NCBI GenBank assembly: GCA_963818645.1 | Contig: CAWFTF010000008.1 | Span: forward strand, 1 to 64,000 | From: Gp6-AA40 sp963818645 | GTDB lineage: Bacteria > Acidobacteriota > Vicinamibacteria > Vicinamibacterales > UBA2999 | DNA length: 64,000 nt | Direction: 5' to 3' | Program-made: the position numbers and the translations under genes | The notes under the pieces: model-generated | What the model saw: only the letters and a program-made list of their open reading frames with translations | Databases searched by the model: none | Told to the model about the DNA's origin: nothing | Part shown: in pieces, positions 37,058 through 46,422 of the stretch | How positions within the stretch are numbered: the first letter of the stretch is position 1 | Layout of the letters: each line of letters opens with the position of its first letter

Positions 37058-38460
37058 TACTTCGCCACGAGTTGTGGGTCTGGTGCTGTCGTCGGCATCC
37101 AGCCGCCAAGGTCTTCAACGAGGCTATTGGCCTCGTCCGGTCCCCAGCTTCCGCATTCGTACATCGCCAGCGGCTTCGGCGCGTTCAACACAGGGTCGAC
37201 GATCGCCCAGGCGGCTTCAACGACGTCCTGCCGAGCGAAGAGTGTGGCGTCTCCTGTCATCGCGTCGCCGAGCAGCCGCTCGTAGGGGCCGAGCCGCGTG
37301 CCGTGACCCTGTGCTGCCGTCGCGACGACCGACAGCGTCACGGGATCACCGGTCATGCCTTCTCCGGGACGCTTCGCCGACGCGCCGATATCGATCGCCA
37401 CGTTCGGCGCCAACGTGAACCTCACGTAGTTGTCGCCGTGCGACGTCTCTCGAAACACGACCGGCGGCGCTTCTTTCAGGTTGACCACGATCTCGGTCGA
37501 GGTCGTGTGCAGACACTTGCCGGCGCGCACGTAGAAGGGGACACCTTCCCATCGCCACGAGTCCACGAAAAGGCGCATCGCCACGAACGTGGGCACCTGT
37601 GAATCTGTCGCGACGCTGCGCTCATTGCGGTAGCCGCGAAACTGACCGACGACGACATCGGACGCGGAGAGTTGTCTCACGGTTCTCAGCACCTTTGCCT
37701 GCTCGTCGCGCACGGCCTCGTGATAGGTCGATGAGGGTGCCTCCATCGCGAGGTAGCTCACGATCTGCAGCAGATGGTTCTGCACGACGTCGCGGATGAC
37801 ACCGGTCTCCTCGTAGAAGGCGCCGCGGCCCGCCACGCCGAAGTTCTCGGCCATCGTGATCTGCACGTGATCGACGTAGTGACGATTCCAGATCGGCTCG
37901 AGAAACGCGTTCGCGAATCGGAAGTACAGGATGTTCTGCACGGCTTCTTTCCCGAGGTAGTGATCGATGCGGAAGATCGCGTCCTCCGGGAAGACCGCGC
38001 GGAGCGTCGCGTTCAGTGAGCGCGCGGACTCGAGATCCCGGCCGAACGGTTTCTCGATGACCACCCGGGCGCCGTGCGCCGTGCAACCCGTTTCGGTCAG
38101 GTGCGTCACGACGGCCGGAAATGCCGTCGGTGGAATGGCCAGGTAATACAGCGGCCGCTGTGCGTTGCCCAGTGCCTGACGAAGACGCTCGAACGTGCTC
38201 GAGTCGTTGTAGTCGCCGGAAACGAGCTGGAACAACGCAGCGAGCTTGTCGAATACGGCCTGCTCGAAGCTGCCATCGGCCACGAGGCTGGCCCGCGCCC
38301 GTTCGATGAGATTGTCGAGTGTGCCCGAGCGTGCGACGCCGATCACGGGCACCGTCAACCGGCCACGACGGACCAGCGCGTGAAGAGCGGGAAAGATCTT
38401 CTTGTATGCGAGGTCGCCCGTGATCCCGAAGATCACGAGCGCATCAGAGCGTTCGTGCAT
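37057..38460 (-). CDS. zwf: Glucose-6-phosphate 1-dehydrogenase
   Basis: 467 residues from ATG 38460. NADP site VIFGITGDLAYKKIFPAL (G-x-x-G-D-L), conserved EKPFGRDLESARSLN, the active-site signature RIDHYLGKEAVQN, and VPFYVRAGKCL. Oxidises glucose-6-phosphate to 6-phosphogluconolactone in the cytosol. Its start overlaps the gnd stop by one base and its stop overlaps the pgl start by one base, so the three enzymes of the oxidative branch are translationally coupled. Confidence 0.95.
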   Translation of the reverse strand: MHERSDALVIFGITGDLAYKKIFPALHALVRRGRLTVPVIGVARSGTLDNLIERARASLVADGSFEQAVFDKLAALFQLVSGDYNDSSTFERLRQALGNAQRPLYYLAIPPTAFPAVVTHLTETGCTAHGARVVIEKPFGRDLESARSLNATLRAVFPEDAIFRIDHYLGKEAVQNILYFRFANAFLEPIWNRHYVDHVQITMAENFGVAGRGAFYEETGVIRDVVQNHLLQIVSYLAMEAPSSTYHEAVRDEQAKVLRTVRQLSASDVVVGQFRGYRNERSVATDSQVPTFVAMRLFVDSWRWEGVPFYVRAGKCLHTTSTEIVVNLKEAPPVVFRETSHGDNYVRFTLAPNVAIDIGASAKRPGEGMTGDPVTLSVVATAAQGHGTRLGPYERLLGDAMTGDATLFARQDVVEAAWAIVDPVLNAPKPLAMYECGSWGPDEANSLVEDLGGWMPTTAPDPQLVAK

Positions 38461-39455
38461 CACGATTTCTCCGCGTGCCCGCCGAAGCCCCACCGCATGG
38501 CCGAGAGGACGCGATTCTGGAAGTCGGCTTCACCACGAGAGGCGAAGCGTTGAAACAGCGCCGTCGCGAGTACCGGCGTCGGCGCGCTCACATCGTTCGC
38601 TGCGGCCAGGGCCCAGCGACCTTCACCGGAGTCAGAGACTCGGCCCGCAAAGCTGTCGAGCGATCCGTTCTGCGCGAACGCCAGCGCCGTCAGGTCGAGG
38701 AGCCACGAGCTGATCACGCTGCCGTGCCGCCACACTTCGGCGATCGACGCCATGTCGAAGTCGTAGCGATAGTGCTCGGGATGGCGAAGCGGGGTCGTTT
38801 CGGCGTCGTGCTCAACCGAGCTCTTTCCCGCGTTCGCATGCTTGAGGACGTTGAAGCCCTCCGCATAGGCGGCCATCAGCCCGTACTCGATCGCGTTGTG
38901 AATCATCTTCACGAAGTGGCCTGCACCGGGAGGTCCGCAGTGGAGATAACCGCGCAAGGCGGTGCTGCCTGAGGTTGGTCCGCCGGACGCCCCGCCGGGA
39001 GACAAGGCGGCGAACATCGGATCGAGCCGTGCGACGACATCCTCGTCACCACCAATCATCAGGCAGAAGCCGCGCTCGAGTCCCCACACGCCGCCGCTCG
39101 TGCCCATGTCCACGTAGCGGATGCCGTGCGGCGTCAGGCGCGCGTGACGGGCAATGTCATCCTGAAAAAGGGAGTTGCCTCCGTCGATGACGACGTCCTG
39201 CGGTCGCAGGAGAGGAACCAGCTCATCGAGCAGCGCGTCAACTGCCCCGACTGGAACCATCACACAGAGCACGCGCGGCGTCGAGAGCCGCGCAGCGAAA
39301 TCGGCGAGCGACGTAGCGCCGGTCGCACCCTCTGTGACGAGTGAGTGAACTGCGTTGGAGGACCGGTCGAAGACGACCAGTGAATGGCCGGCGCGCATCA
39401 GCCGGCGCACCATGTTCGAGCCCATGCGGCCCAGCCCAATCATTCCGATCTGCAT
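38460..39455 (-). CDS. gnd: 6-phosphogluconate dehydrogenase, short (YqeC/GntZ) form
   Basis: 331 residues from ATG 39455. N-terminal nucleotide fold MIGLGRMGSNMVRRLMRAGHSLVVFDRS; substrate signature VIDGGNSLFQDD, DMGTSGGVWGLERGFCLMIGG, and catalytic lysine region GAGHFVKMIHNAIEYGLMAAYAEGF. The ~330-residue length marks the short form, often NAD-preferring. Decarboxylates 6-phosphogluconate to ribulose-5-phosphate. First gene of gnd-zwf-pgl. A longer upstream reading to 39605 has no family features. Confidence 0.93.
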   Translation of the reverse strand: MQIGMIGLGRMGSNMVRRLMRAGHSLVVFDRSSNAVHSLVTEGATGATSLADFAARLSTPRVLCVMVPVGAVDALLDELVPLLRPQDVVIDGGNSLFQDDIARHARLTPHGIRYVDMGTSGGVWGLERGFCLMIGGDEDVVARLDPMFAALSPGGASGGPTSGSTALRGYLHCGPPGAGHFVKMIHNAIEYGLMAAYAEGFNVLKHANAGKSSVEHDAETTPLRHPEHYRYDFDMASIAEVWRHGSVISSWLLDLTALAFAQNGSLDSFAGRVSDSGEGRWALAAANDVSAPTPVLATALFQRFASRGEADFQNRVLSAMRWGFGGHAEKS

Positions 39456-39513
39456 GCCTTCTCCCGTCTGTGAGGAAAAGGCCAGTATAGGACGGTGGGG
39501 TCGGGAGTGTTGG

Positions 39514-41124
39514 TCAGCGCTGCAGCAGGTGTGCGTCGCCGTAGCCGGGAAGTTCACGAATGCGCAAGAGATCACGCGCGGCGGTCTGCGCGTCCTCGTA
39601 GCCATCGATGCGAATCTGCAGCACGAGACCGCGAGGAGGCCCGAGATTGAACTCCACCGCGCGTGCGCGAAAGCCTGCCTCCCCGAGCTCCGTCACGAGA
39701 CGGTCCGCGCGGTTCCGGCTCGAAAACGATGCGACCTGTATCGAGTAGCTGCCGTCATTGGCCTGCACGGTCGCGAGCGGCGCCGCTGAAGCCGCGACCT
39801 CGCTGGCAATCGTCTGTCCCGGCGGCGTTGCTGCCTGGATGGACGTCCATCCAGGACGCGCTGGCAACGCGACCGCATCGACATCGACTGACTGCGCCTG
39901 GTAGAACAGAAAACCAGCCGCCATGCCACCGGCGACTGCGAGCGCCAGGACCAGCAACGCCAGAACGATGCGGGTCGAGCGCGATCCGCTCAGCGGCCCG
40001 GCGAGTTCGGCTTCCGTGGCGAACTCGGACAGGATCTGAGGTGAACGCGAGAGATGTGTCACCGGCATCGCCGTCGACGTGATGATCTCGATGACCGGAG
40101 GATCTGTCGTCACCGCCGCCGGCTTCTTCACTTCCGATGGCAGTTCGACGCGGGTCACGTCGGCTTCCGGGACCGGAGCCTCGAGGCCCAGTGACGTGAT
40201 CGCCTCGTGAATCAGCGACGACTCGATGAGCATCGCGCGACTCTTGTAGCCGCGCTGGAGCGCTCGATCGCAAATCAGATTGATCAGGCGTGGCACGCCT
40301 CCGGACGCCTTGAAGATCGTGCCGATGGCGCCATCGGAGAACTGAACGTGACTGCCGCCATCGCTCGCCACATGGAGGCGATGACAGACGTACTTGCCGA
40401 CATCGGTCAGTCCGAGCGCCGTCAGTTCGCAGCGCACGGAGACTCGCTGATCGACCTGCCGCATCTGCGGCATCTTCAGGTGTTCTTTGAGCTCGGGCTG
40501 ACCCACGAGCACGACCTGCAACAGCTTCTCGCGCTGTTCGAGGTCCGAGAGGATGCGGATCTCCTCGAGCAGTCCGAGCGGCAGGTTCTGCGCTTCGTCA
40601 ATGATCATGACGGCGAAGGCCTGCAGCGGCACGAGCGAATCGAGGAACTCGTACAGTGGATAGCTCAGATCCGGCCGTGACGCGCCTGCAAGGCTGCCGC
40701 GTTTCAGATCGGTGAGCGAGACGACGCCGAAGTCCACGAGCAGCATCTTGAGCAAGTCTTCGCGCGACACGAACGGGTCCGGCACGAAGGCCGTGAACGT
40801 CCGTCGATCGAGATGTTGCAGGACCGATCGAATCAGTGTGGTCTTGCCCGTGCCGATCTCACCGGTCAGGACGATGAGCCCTTCGCGGCGGCGAATGCCG
40901 GTGAGCAGTTCTTCGAATGCCGGAGCGTGCGCGGGGCTGCGATAGAGAAATCGGGGATCAGCGGAGAGGCTGAACGGTTTTTCCTTGAGGCCGTAGTGCG
41001 GCTCGTACGTGAGCGACGGGGAAGGGCTGGCAGGCACGACATGTCCCTGCAGCTCGAATGGTCCCGGGGTGGACCTGGCTGCCCATTCCGACCCGAAAGT
41101 CGCGTTCGGCACCTGCTGGCTCAC
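39514..41124 (-). CDS. ExeA/GspA-like AAA ATPase with C-terminal SPOR domain
   Basis: 536 residues. Residues ~40-310 form the ExeA-type AAA domain: YGLKEKPFSLSADPRFLYRSPAHAPAFEELLTGI, Walker A TGEIGTGKTT, Walker B FAVMIIDEAQNL, and sensor-like GGVPRLINLICDRALQRG. A transmembrane helix (IVLALLVLALAVAGGMAAGFLFY, ~residue 395) leads to a periplasmic SPOR domain (GSYSIQVASFSSRNRADRLVTELGEAGFRARAVEF), which binds denuded peptidoglycan. ExeA helps insert secretins through the cell wall; such chimeras often assist type II secretion or exopolysaccharide machinery, but no secretion genes lie nearby. Confidence 0.9.
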   Translation of the reverse strand: MSQQVPNATFGSEWAARSTPGPFELQGHVVPASPSPSLTYEPHYGLKEKPFSLSADPRFLYRSPAHAPAFEELLTGIRRREGLIVLTGEIGTGKTTLIRSVLQHLDRRTFTAFVPDPFVSREDLLKMLLVDFGVVSLTDLKRGSLAGASRPDLSYPLYEFLDSLVPLQAFAVMIIDEAQNLPLGLLEEIRILSDLEQREKLLQVVLVGQPELKEHLKMPQMRQVDQRVSVRCELTALGLTDVGKYVCHRLHVASDGGSHVQFSDGAIGTIFKASGGVPRLINLICDRALQRGYKSRAMLIESSLIHEAITSLGLEAPVPEADVTRVELPSEVKKPAAVTTDPPVIEIITSTAMPVTHLSRSPQILSEFATEAELAGPLSGSRSTRIVLALLVLALAVAGGMAAGFLFYQAQSVDVDAVALPARPGWTSIQAATPPGQTIASEVAASAAPLATVQANDGSYSIQVASFSSRNRADRLVTELGEAGFRARAVEFNLGPPRGLVLQIRIDGYEDAQTAARDLLRIRELPGYGDAHLLQR

Positions 41125-41203
41125 GGCGTGCCCCCTTACTACCGGCGGATCTGGTTACTCGCGGTTGCTGTGGGTATCGGCGGGACGGGGGAGGAACTGC
41201 ACT

Positions 41204-41273
41204 CGGGATTCGGGATTCGGGATTCGGGATCCGGGACCCGGGATCCGGGATTCGGGATTCGGGATTCGGGATG
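41204..41273. repeat. Heptamer array, ten units of CGGGATT type
   Basis: Ten consecutive 7-nt units in perfect register: six are CGGGATT, the others are CGGGATC (twice), CGGGACC and CGGGATG. Exactly 70 bases, upstream of the ExeA-like gene. The reverse-complement class recurs at 41871 and 53591. Confidence 0.92.
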
Positions 41274-41870
41274 CCCGCGCCAAGTCGGCGTTTGCGCTGA
41301 CGCGTGAGATCTATGGTTCCGGCAGGCTCCTGCGGAGATGTGAAGTATCTGCGTCGAGGCGAACACTAGGATAGTACCGATCAGATACGCCAGTCCGCCT
41401 ACTTTCGAAACGAAGCGCCAGTTCCAGTTGGGCCTCGACCTCAGCGTGGAGCCCAGCGCTCGATTACGTAGTTGCGATAAGGTGCGTGCCCTATCGTGAT
41501 CTTCGACGACCTGGCAGATGGGAATGCTTACTGCGGTCGACGGAAGCTGAGAAGTCAGGCCAACGCGATCGTTCCTCGCGAGGGAAGGAACTCGTCAGCA
41601 CTAGACATCCTCTCAGTACGACACGCCGCAGTTGCCATCCCCTCGCTCATCGCGGAAGGGCAGTGAACGAGCACCACGATCCTACCGCAACTACGGATCG
41701 CGCTAGGGATTCGCAGGCTGAGTGTGAAACTCAGATGGAACTCGCACTACGGCTCGCGTTCGCTCCGCCTGCTCGGCTTCGACCGGTGAGCTTGTTGTTA
41801 AGTCGAGTGGGTCAGGTGCTTCACGGCCTGGCCCGAAGCCTGCCGGAAACCTAGCGGGGACGAACTCGAT
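41274..41870. other. Intergenic gap between two heptamer arrays
   Basis: About 600 bases with no recognisable protein or RNA gene. A plus-strand 122-codon frame (41486-41854) has no conserved features and arginine-rich, shadow-like composition. Could be a decayed gene. Confidence 0.45.
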
Positions 41871-41919
41871 TCCGGACCCCGAATCCCGGGCCCCGGATCC
41901 CGAATCCCGGATCCCGGGC
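41871..41919. repeat. Heptamer array, seven units of CCCGRRY type
   Basis: Seven tandem units TCCGGAC, CCCGAAT, CCCGGGC, CCCGGAT, CCCGAAT, CCCGGAT, CCCGGGC, ending five bases before the stop codon of the NatB-like permease. Confidence 0.9.
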
Positions 41920-41923
41920 CGAC

Positions 41924-43111
41924 TCACCGTCCAAGAATGATGTGTTCGCTCTTGAACAGTCCGGTCGTGATTCGAATGAGAATCGCGCTGGCGAGCAGGC
42001 AGGTCGCTGCCGACGTGAGAAACGCGGTCGAGTTGGGGGCGCGTCCGCCAAGGACGTCGGTGAGAAGAACGTAGGGTCCGAGCATCGGGATGGCGTAGTT
42101 CCAGGCGGCTTTGCCGATTGGATACAGCGCGGACAGGATGCCCGGCAGCATCGGCCCGAGAATGAGGACGCCCATATAGGTCTGCGCCTCTTTGAACGAT
42201 CGCGCGAGCGTGGCCACCGCGGCCTGCAGTGCCGCAGTGAACAGACACATCGGCCCGACCGCGAGCAGAATCGGAACCACGTGCTGGGGACCGATCTCGA
42301 GACGGATGCCCATGTCCTCGAGGCTGAGCAGCCTGGTGATTTGAGCACACAGCACCGTCGTCAGGCATACGCTGACGATCGCAGCGAGCGTTGCAGCCAT
42401 CCACTTGCCCGCGACGAATGCGACGCGCGGCGCCGGATTCACGAGCAGAGGTTCGAGCGACCCGCGCTCGCGCTCGCCAGCGGTCGAGTCCGTTGCGATC
42501 TGCATGCCGCCCACGAAGCCGGCGACCATGATGAACATCGGGATGAACGTCAGGATCTGCGCTGCGCGCTGCTGCGCGGTGGAGACTTCGATCTCTTCGA
42601 CCGCCAGCGGCCGCACGGCAGCCGGGCTCACGCCGCGCATGATGAGGCGCAGGCTGCTGATCTCGGCCGCGTACTGCTGCAAGAGGAGTTGCACGCGCTG
42701 CACGGACGGTCGAACGTCGTTACGTGAGCTGTCCGCGACGAGTTGCAGCGGAGCAGGGCGCGACGATCGAAACCGCTCGGCGAAGTCGTCAGGCACGATC
42801 ACCACGACCGCTTCGCGCTGCTCGCGCACCGCCTTCTCCGCCTCGGCCGGTCCTTCGACGACCTCCACGCCCCCCTGCTGATTCAGCCAGTTGACCAGTG
42901 CGGGCGCACGGCCCATGCCCACGACGGGAATGCGTACGACATCGGCGTCGCGCTGTCGATCGGCGAGCTTGTTCATCATGAAGCCGACGAGAACAGGGCC
43001 GATCACCACGCTGAACAGGATCGACCACAGCGCGCGTCGATCGCGCAGCGAATCCCTGAGCTCCTTCCGGCAGACGATGAGCGTCTGACGCAGTGTCCGC
43101 GATGCGCTCAC
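41924..43111 (-). CDS. ABC-2 type permease (NatB-like)
   Basis: 395 residues. The first helix (WSILFSVVIGPVLVGFMMNK) is followed by a large extracytoplasmic loop with VVVIVPDDFAERF, then five C-terminal helices including ILTFIPMFIMVAGFVGGMQIATDSTAGERERGSLEPLLVNP. The E-R-E-R-G-S-L-E-P-L-L-x-x-P motif is diagnostic of ABC-2/NatB permeases. It forms the membrane part of an exporter with the ATPase encoded just upstream (four-base overlap). Substrate unknown; NatAB homologues export sodium. Confidence 0.88.
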   Translation of the reverse strand: MSASRTLRQTLIVCRKELRDSLRDRRALWSILFSVVIGPVLVGFMMNKLADRQRDADVVRIPVVGMGRAPALVNWLNQQGGVEVVEGPAEAEKAVREQREAVVVIVPDDFAERFRSSRPAPLQLVADSSRNDVRPSVQRVQLLLQQYAAEISSLRLIMRGVSPAAVRPLAVEEIEVSTAQQRAAQILTFIPMFIMVAGFVGGMQIATDSTAGERERGSLEPLLVNPAPRVAFVAGKWMAATLAAIVSVCLTTVLCAQITRLLSLEDMGIRLEIGPQHVVPILLAVGPMCLFTAALQAAVATLARSFKEAQTYMGVLILGPMLPGILSALYPIGKAAWNYAIPMLGPYVLLTDVLGGRAPNSTAFLTSAATCLLASAILIRITTGLFKSEHIILGR

Positions 43112-43842
43112 TCGTGCGCTCCTCGATCGAGGCCGGCGAGCGCGACGAATGCATCCTCGAGATTCTGATGGCCGGTATGTTGACGAAGTTCGTCGGGCGT
43201 GCCGTGGGCGACCACGCGTCCCGCGGCGATCACGACAATCGAGTCGCAGAGTGCCGACACTTCCTGCATGACATGGCTCGAGAACAGCACGCAGCGGCCC
43301 TGGTCGCGAAGTCGCCGAACGATCGAGCGCACGGCGCGCGTGCTCATCACGTCGAGGCCGTTGGTGGGTTCGTCGAGCAGGACGTTCTGCGGGTCGTGCA
43401 CGAGCGCGCGAGCCAGCGCCACCTTCGTGCGCTCGCCATGTGAGAAGCCGGCGGTGCGCCGATCCGCGATCGCGCGCATGTCGAGCAGGTCGAGCAGTTC
43501 CTCGGTTCGCTTCGCGAGCCGATCGCTGTCGATTCCCTGGAGTGCGCCGAAGTAGTCGAGATGTTCACGGGCGGTGAGACGTGGATAGAGGCCGAAGCCA
43601 TCCGGCAGCACGCCGAGCCTGGCTTGCGCCGCCTGCGGCGTCGCCACGGCATCCACATCGTCCACACGCACCTCGCCGCTGTCGGGTTTCATCACGGCGT
43701 AGAGCATCCGGAGTGTCGTGGTCTTCCCTGCGCCGTTCGGGCCAAGGAGACCGGTTATCGCGCCGTCTTGTGCGACAAAGCTCACGCCATCGACGGCTGT
43801 GACGCTTCCGAATTGTTTGCGGGCGTTGGCAATCTGGATCAT
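43108..43842 (-). CDS. ABC transporter ATP-binding protein (NatA-like)
   Basis: 244 residues from ATG 43842. Walker A GLLGPNGAGKTTTLRML, Q-loop region LPDGFGLYPRLTAREHL, ABC signature FSHGERTKVALARAL, Walker B NVLLDEPTNGLDV, H-loop LFSSHVMQEV. Energises the NatB-like permease. The start overlaps the upstream hydrolase gene by four bases, making a three-gene operon. Confidence 0.93.
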   Translation of the reverse strand: MIQIANARKQFGSVTAVDGVSFVAQDGAITGLLGPNGAGKTTTLRMLYAVMKPDSGEVRVDDVDAVATPQAAQARLGVLPDGFGLYPRLTAREHLDYFGALQGIDSDRLAKRTEELLDLLDMRAIADRRTAGFSHGERTKVALARALVHDPQNVLLDEPTNGLDVMSTRAVRSIVRRLRDQGRCVLFSSHVMQEVSALCDSIVVIAAGRVVAHGTPDELRQHTGHQNLEDAFVALAGLDRGAHE

Positions 43843-45350
43843 TTGGCGGTGCTGTCGCCCTCCGACGGATCGGGCCCTGCGGGAGTGAGGAAGAAGGGAG
43901 GACGGCGGACGTCGCCGACGCAGTCGGTTTCGAGGCCGTCCACCGATCCGCGTTTGATGAAGTCGCTGACGATGCGATTCCCGCACGGCGTCATCACGAC
44001 TCCGTGGCCCGTTGAGGGCATGATGAGGTGCTTCCCGTGAGAGAGGTGCTTCACGACCGATTCGCCCCAGACGGGCGGCGTGACGGGATCGACCTCGCCC
44101 GACAGCACGAGCGCGGGTACGTCGGAGATCACCGGACGGTAGTAGTCGTCGTGGACCGTTCCCCTGGGCCATATCGCGCATGCCTCGAGCTGGCTGCCAA
44201 TCAGGTGCGAGCCGAAGACTGACTTCGATGTCTGGTGCGCGAGCTCGTCGGGAGACACGCGAGACGCATCCTCGCTGCACAACACCGAGAGCTGCATCCC
44301 GATGCTCATGTCCTCGCCGGCGCCTTCGCCCGCGAGCGCAAGAGCGAAGAGTCCCTGGTAGTCGTCCTTCTCAGCGCGATCGACGAGCGCCGGAACGATC
44401 GACGCTGTAAGAGGAGAGTAGAGCGCGTTGAAGATGACGCTCGAGACCAGTCGTGCATCCACATCGACTTCCTCGGCGATGCCCGTGCGTGGATGAACGA
44501 TCCGCACGTGACGCGGATGCCGATCCAGGCTCGTGATCAGGTTTCGGATCCGTGATGCCATCGCAGGGAACGTCCCGTTGCAGGCCGATTCCGCTTCGCA
44601 GTCCGCGAGCGCTTTATCCAGTGCGTGCTGCGCGTCGCGAGCCGTGAAGAGCGGCAGCCGCATGTCGGTCGGCGCGACACCATCCAGCACGATCGATCGC
44701 ACGTGCTCGCCGTGCTGCCGGACGTAGACGAGTGCCGCGCGAGTGCCGTACGACCCGCCGTAAAGGTTGATACGGTCGTATCCGAGGACCGCGCGGACGT
44801 CGTCCAGATCGTCCATCGCGATGTCTGTCGTGTAGAGGCGAACGTCGGCGTCGTACCCGTCGAGGCACCGGCGAAGCCGGGTGAGCGCTGCCGCGCTCCC
44901 CTCGGTCATCTCCCGAAGCGAGCTGGCACCGGAGCGGCAGTTCAAGGGGTTGGACTTTCCGGTACCACGCTGATCGACCAGCACGATGTCCCGCGTCCGT
45001 TGAACCTGACGGAAGACGCCGCGTACCTGGCTGGCCAACTGGGCTGCGGCCTGTCCGGGGCCTCCGGCCAGAAAGAACAAAGGATCGTCACTTGCCGTCG
45101 AAGCAAGCGACGGAAGCACGACAACCCAAAGCCGTATTTGACGTCCAATAGCGGTGTGGCGGTTTTCGAAGACCGTCACGGTCCCACACAAGGCGTCGGT
45201 CGGACCCTCGCTGCTCAGGCACGGGTGAAGGCGGTCGAGCGACCGATGCGATTCGGCCGCGTTGCAGGCGCCTGCGACCAACGTCAGGAGCAGGCAAATG
45301 GTCAGACCGCTCTTGCGCGGGATGGTTCCGATAAGCGACTTTGTTGCCAT
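43839..45350 (-). CDS. Lipoprotein alpha/beta hydrolase (TAP-like / prolyl aminopeptidase family)
   Basis: 503 residues with a lipoprotein-type signal (LTICLLLTLVAGAC). Core motifs: LFFLAGGPGQAAAQ, DIVLVDQRGTGKSNPL, nucleophile elbow YGGSYGT, and the C-terminal TAP-like region VPALVLSGEVDPVTPPVWGE with STGHGV carrying the catalytic histidine. Such exported hydrolases release N-terminal residues from peptides. Leads the hydrolase-NatA-NatB operon. Peptidase activity is inferred from family only. Confidence 0.88.
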   Translation of the reverse strand: MATKSLIGTIPRKSGLTICLLLTLVAGACNAAESHRSLDRLHPCLSSEGPTDALCGTVTVFENRHTAIGRQIRLWVVVLPSLASTASDDPLFFLAGGPGQAAAQLASQVRGVFRQVQRTRDIVLVDQRGTGKSNPLNCRSGASSLREMTEGSAAALTRLRRCLDGYDADVRLYTTDIAMDDLDDVRAVLGYDRINLYGGSYGTRAALVYVRQHGEHVRSIVLDGVAPTDMRLPLFTARDAQHALDKALADCEAESACNGTFPAMASRIRNLITSLDRHPRHVRIVHPRTGIAEEVDVDARLVSSVIFNALYSPLTASIVPALVDRAEKDDYQGLFALALAGEGAGEDMSIGMQLSVLCSEDASRVSPDELAHQTSKSVFGSHLIGSQLEACAIWPRGTVHDDYYRPVISDVPALVLSGEVDPVTPPVWGESVVKHLSHGKHLIMPSTGHGVVMTPCGNRIVSDFIKRGSVDGLETDCVGDVRRPPFFLTPAGPDPSEGDSTAK

Positions 45351-45435
45351 TGGGGTCTAAACGACGAGGTTTCACACTAGAATCGCAACTTAAGGGTTTT
45401 CGGTCTCAGAACGGAAAGACAGAAGGGCTGAGAAC

Positions 45436-46161
45436 ATGAGTGACGCTGCACCACAGTCCAGTCTGGCATCGGAGGCGTACTCCGTCGTTCGCCAGCGCAT
45501 CCTCAGTGGCACCATAGGTTTGGGGCAGGTAATCTCGCGCCGGAAGCTGGCCGCCGAGCTCCGCATGAGTTTTTTACCCGTATCCGAAGCGTTGCTGCGA
45601 CTTGAAGTTGAAGGGTTGCTCGAGAGTCGTCCGCGTGCGGGCACCCGCGTCCGGATTCCCTCCGCCGAGGATGTGCAGGGGCATTACGTCGTCCGTGAAG
45701 CACTCGAAGTCCAGGCCGCGCTGCGCTTTGCGGCGTTTGCAACACCCCGTGAGCGCTTCGAGCTGAAGAAGCTGGCCAGCCGGGTTGACGTTCTGGGCAC
45801 CCAGTCCGATCGCATGCTGTATCAAAGCGTGCATTTGAAGCTACATTCCCGAATCGCGCAGAACGCGCGGTGCCCGGCTCTCTTGGAACAGATCGAGAAA
45901 ACGCACGCACTTGCGTCGATCTGGTACTGCGTCCTGCGGCAGCCGAGCCCCACGGATCCGACCACCCGCCATACCGAATTGGCTGATGCGCTGTGCGATG
46001 GCGAGCCCCATCAGGTGGCCGATGCCGTGCGCCAGCATCTGGCGGTCGCCATGACTCGTTCGATGGAAGTGCTCCAGCCGTACTTCAAGCTGCGGAAGCT
46101 CACCGGCACTACCTTCTACCGGAGCGATCGCCGGCCCGGAAGTGACCCGATCGCGCACTAG
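45436..46161 (+). CDS. GntR family transcriptional regulator
   Basis: 241 residues. The N-terminal winged helix reads YSVVRQRILSGTIGLGQVISRRKLAAELRMSFLPVSEALLRLEVEGLLESRPRAGTRVRIP. A C-terminal FCD-like helical ligand domain follows (VREALEVQAALRFAAFATPRERFELKKLA, ...ALCDGEPHQVADAVRQHL). It sits at the upstream edge of the aromatic catabolic island and is the obvious candidate regulator, with an aromatic or a pathway intermediate as effector (inference). Confidence 0.88.
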   Translation: MSDAAPQSSLASEAYSVVRQRILSGTIGLGQVISRRKLAAELRMSFLPVSEALLRLEVEGLLESRPRAGTRVRIPSAEDVQGHYVVREALEVQAALRFAAFATPRERFELKKLASRVDVLGTQSDRMLYQSVHLKLHSRIAQNARCPALLEQIEKTHALASIWYCVLRQPSPTDPTTRHTELADALCDGEPHQVADAVRQHLAVAMTRSMEVLQPYFKLRKLTGTTFYRSDRRPGSDPIAH

Positions 46162-46422
46162 GTCTCCGGCCGCCTCGATCCGGGGCGGCTGACCTATTAA
46201 AATCGGCCTGTTATTTGAGATAGCTCTGGCTTCGACCGCCTTCTCACCCTGTTCTGCACCGTTGACAGGACCCCAGTGGCCAGCGAAAATGATCGTCCAC
46301 AGTCCATGAATGTTGCGATAGTGTGTCTGCGGTCAACGTCATGGAGAGCTCCGCAGTATTGAAATGTCAGAGGATGTGACGCGACGAGTCAGGGTCGAGG
46401 ACATCGCGTGGAGGATTGTTCG
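46162..46422. other. Intergenic region upstream of the DUF6152 operon
   Basis: 261 bases with no gene. It probably contains the promoter for the three-gene secreted-protein operon. No clear GntR-type palindrome could be fixed by eye. Confidence 0.4.

Noticed and set aside
41204..41273. Tandem repeats considered as a CRISPR array
   Set aside because: Units are 7 nt with no spacers and no cas genes are nearby.
41486..41854. 122-codon plus-strand ORF in the 41 kb gap
   Set aside because: No domain, no ribosome site, arginine/serine-rich composition like a shadow frame.
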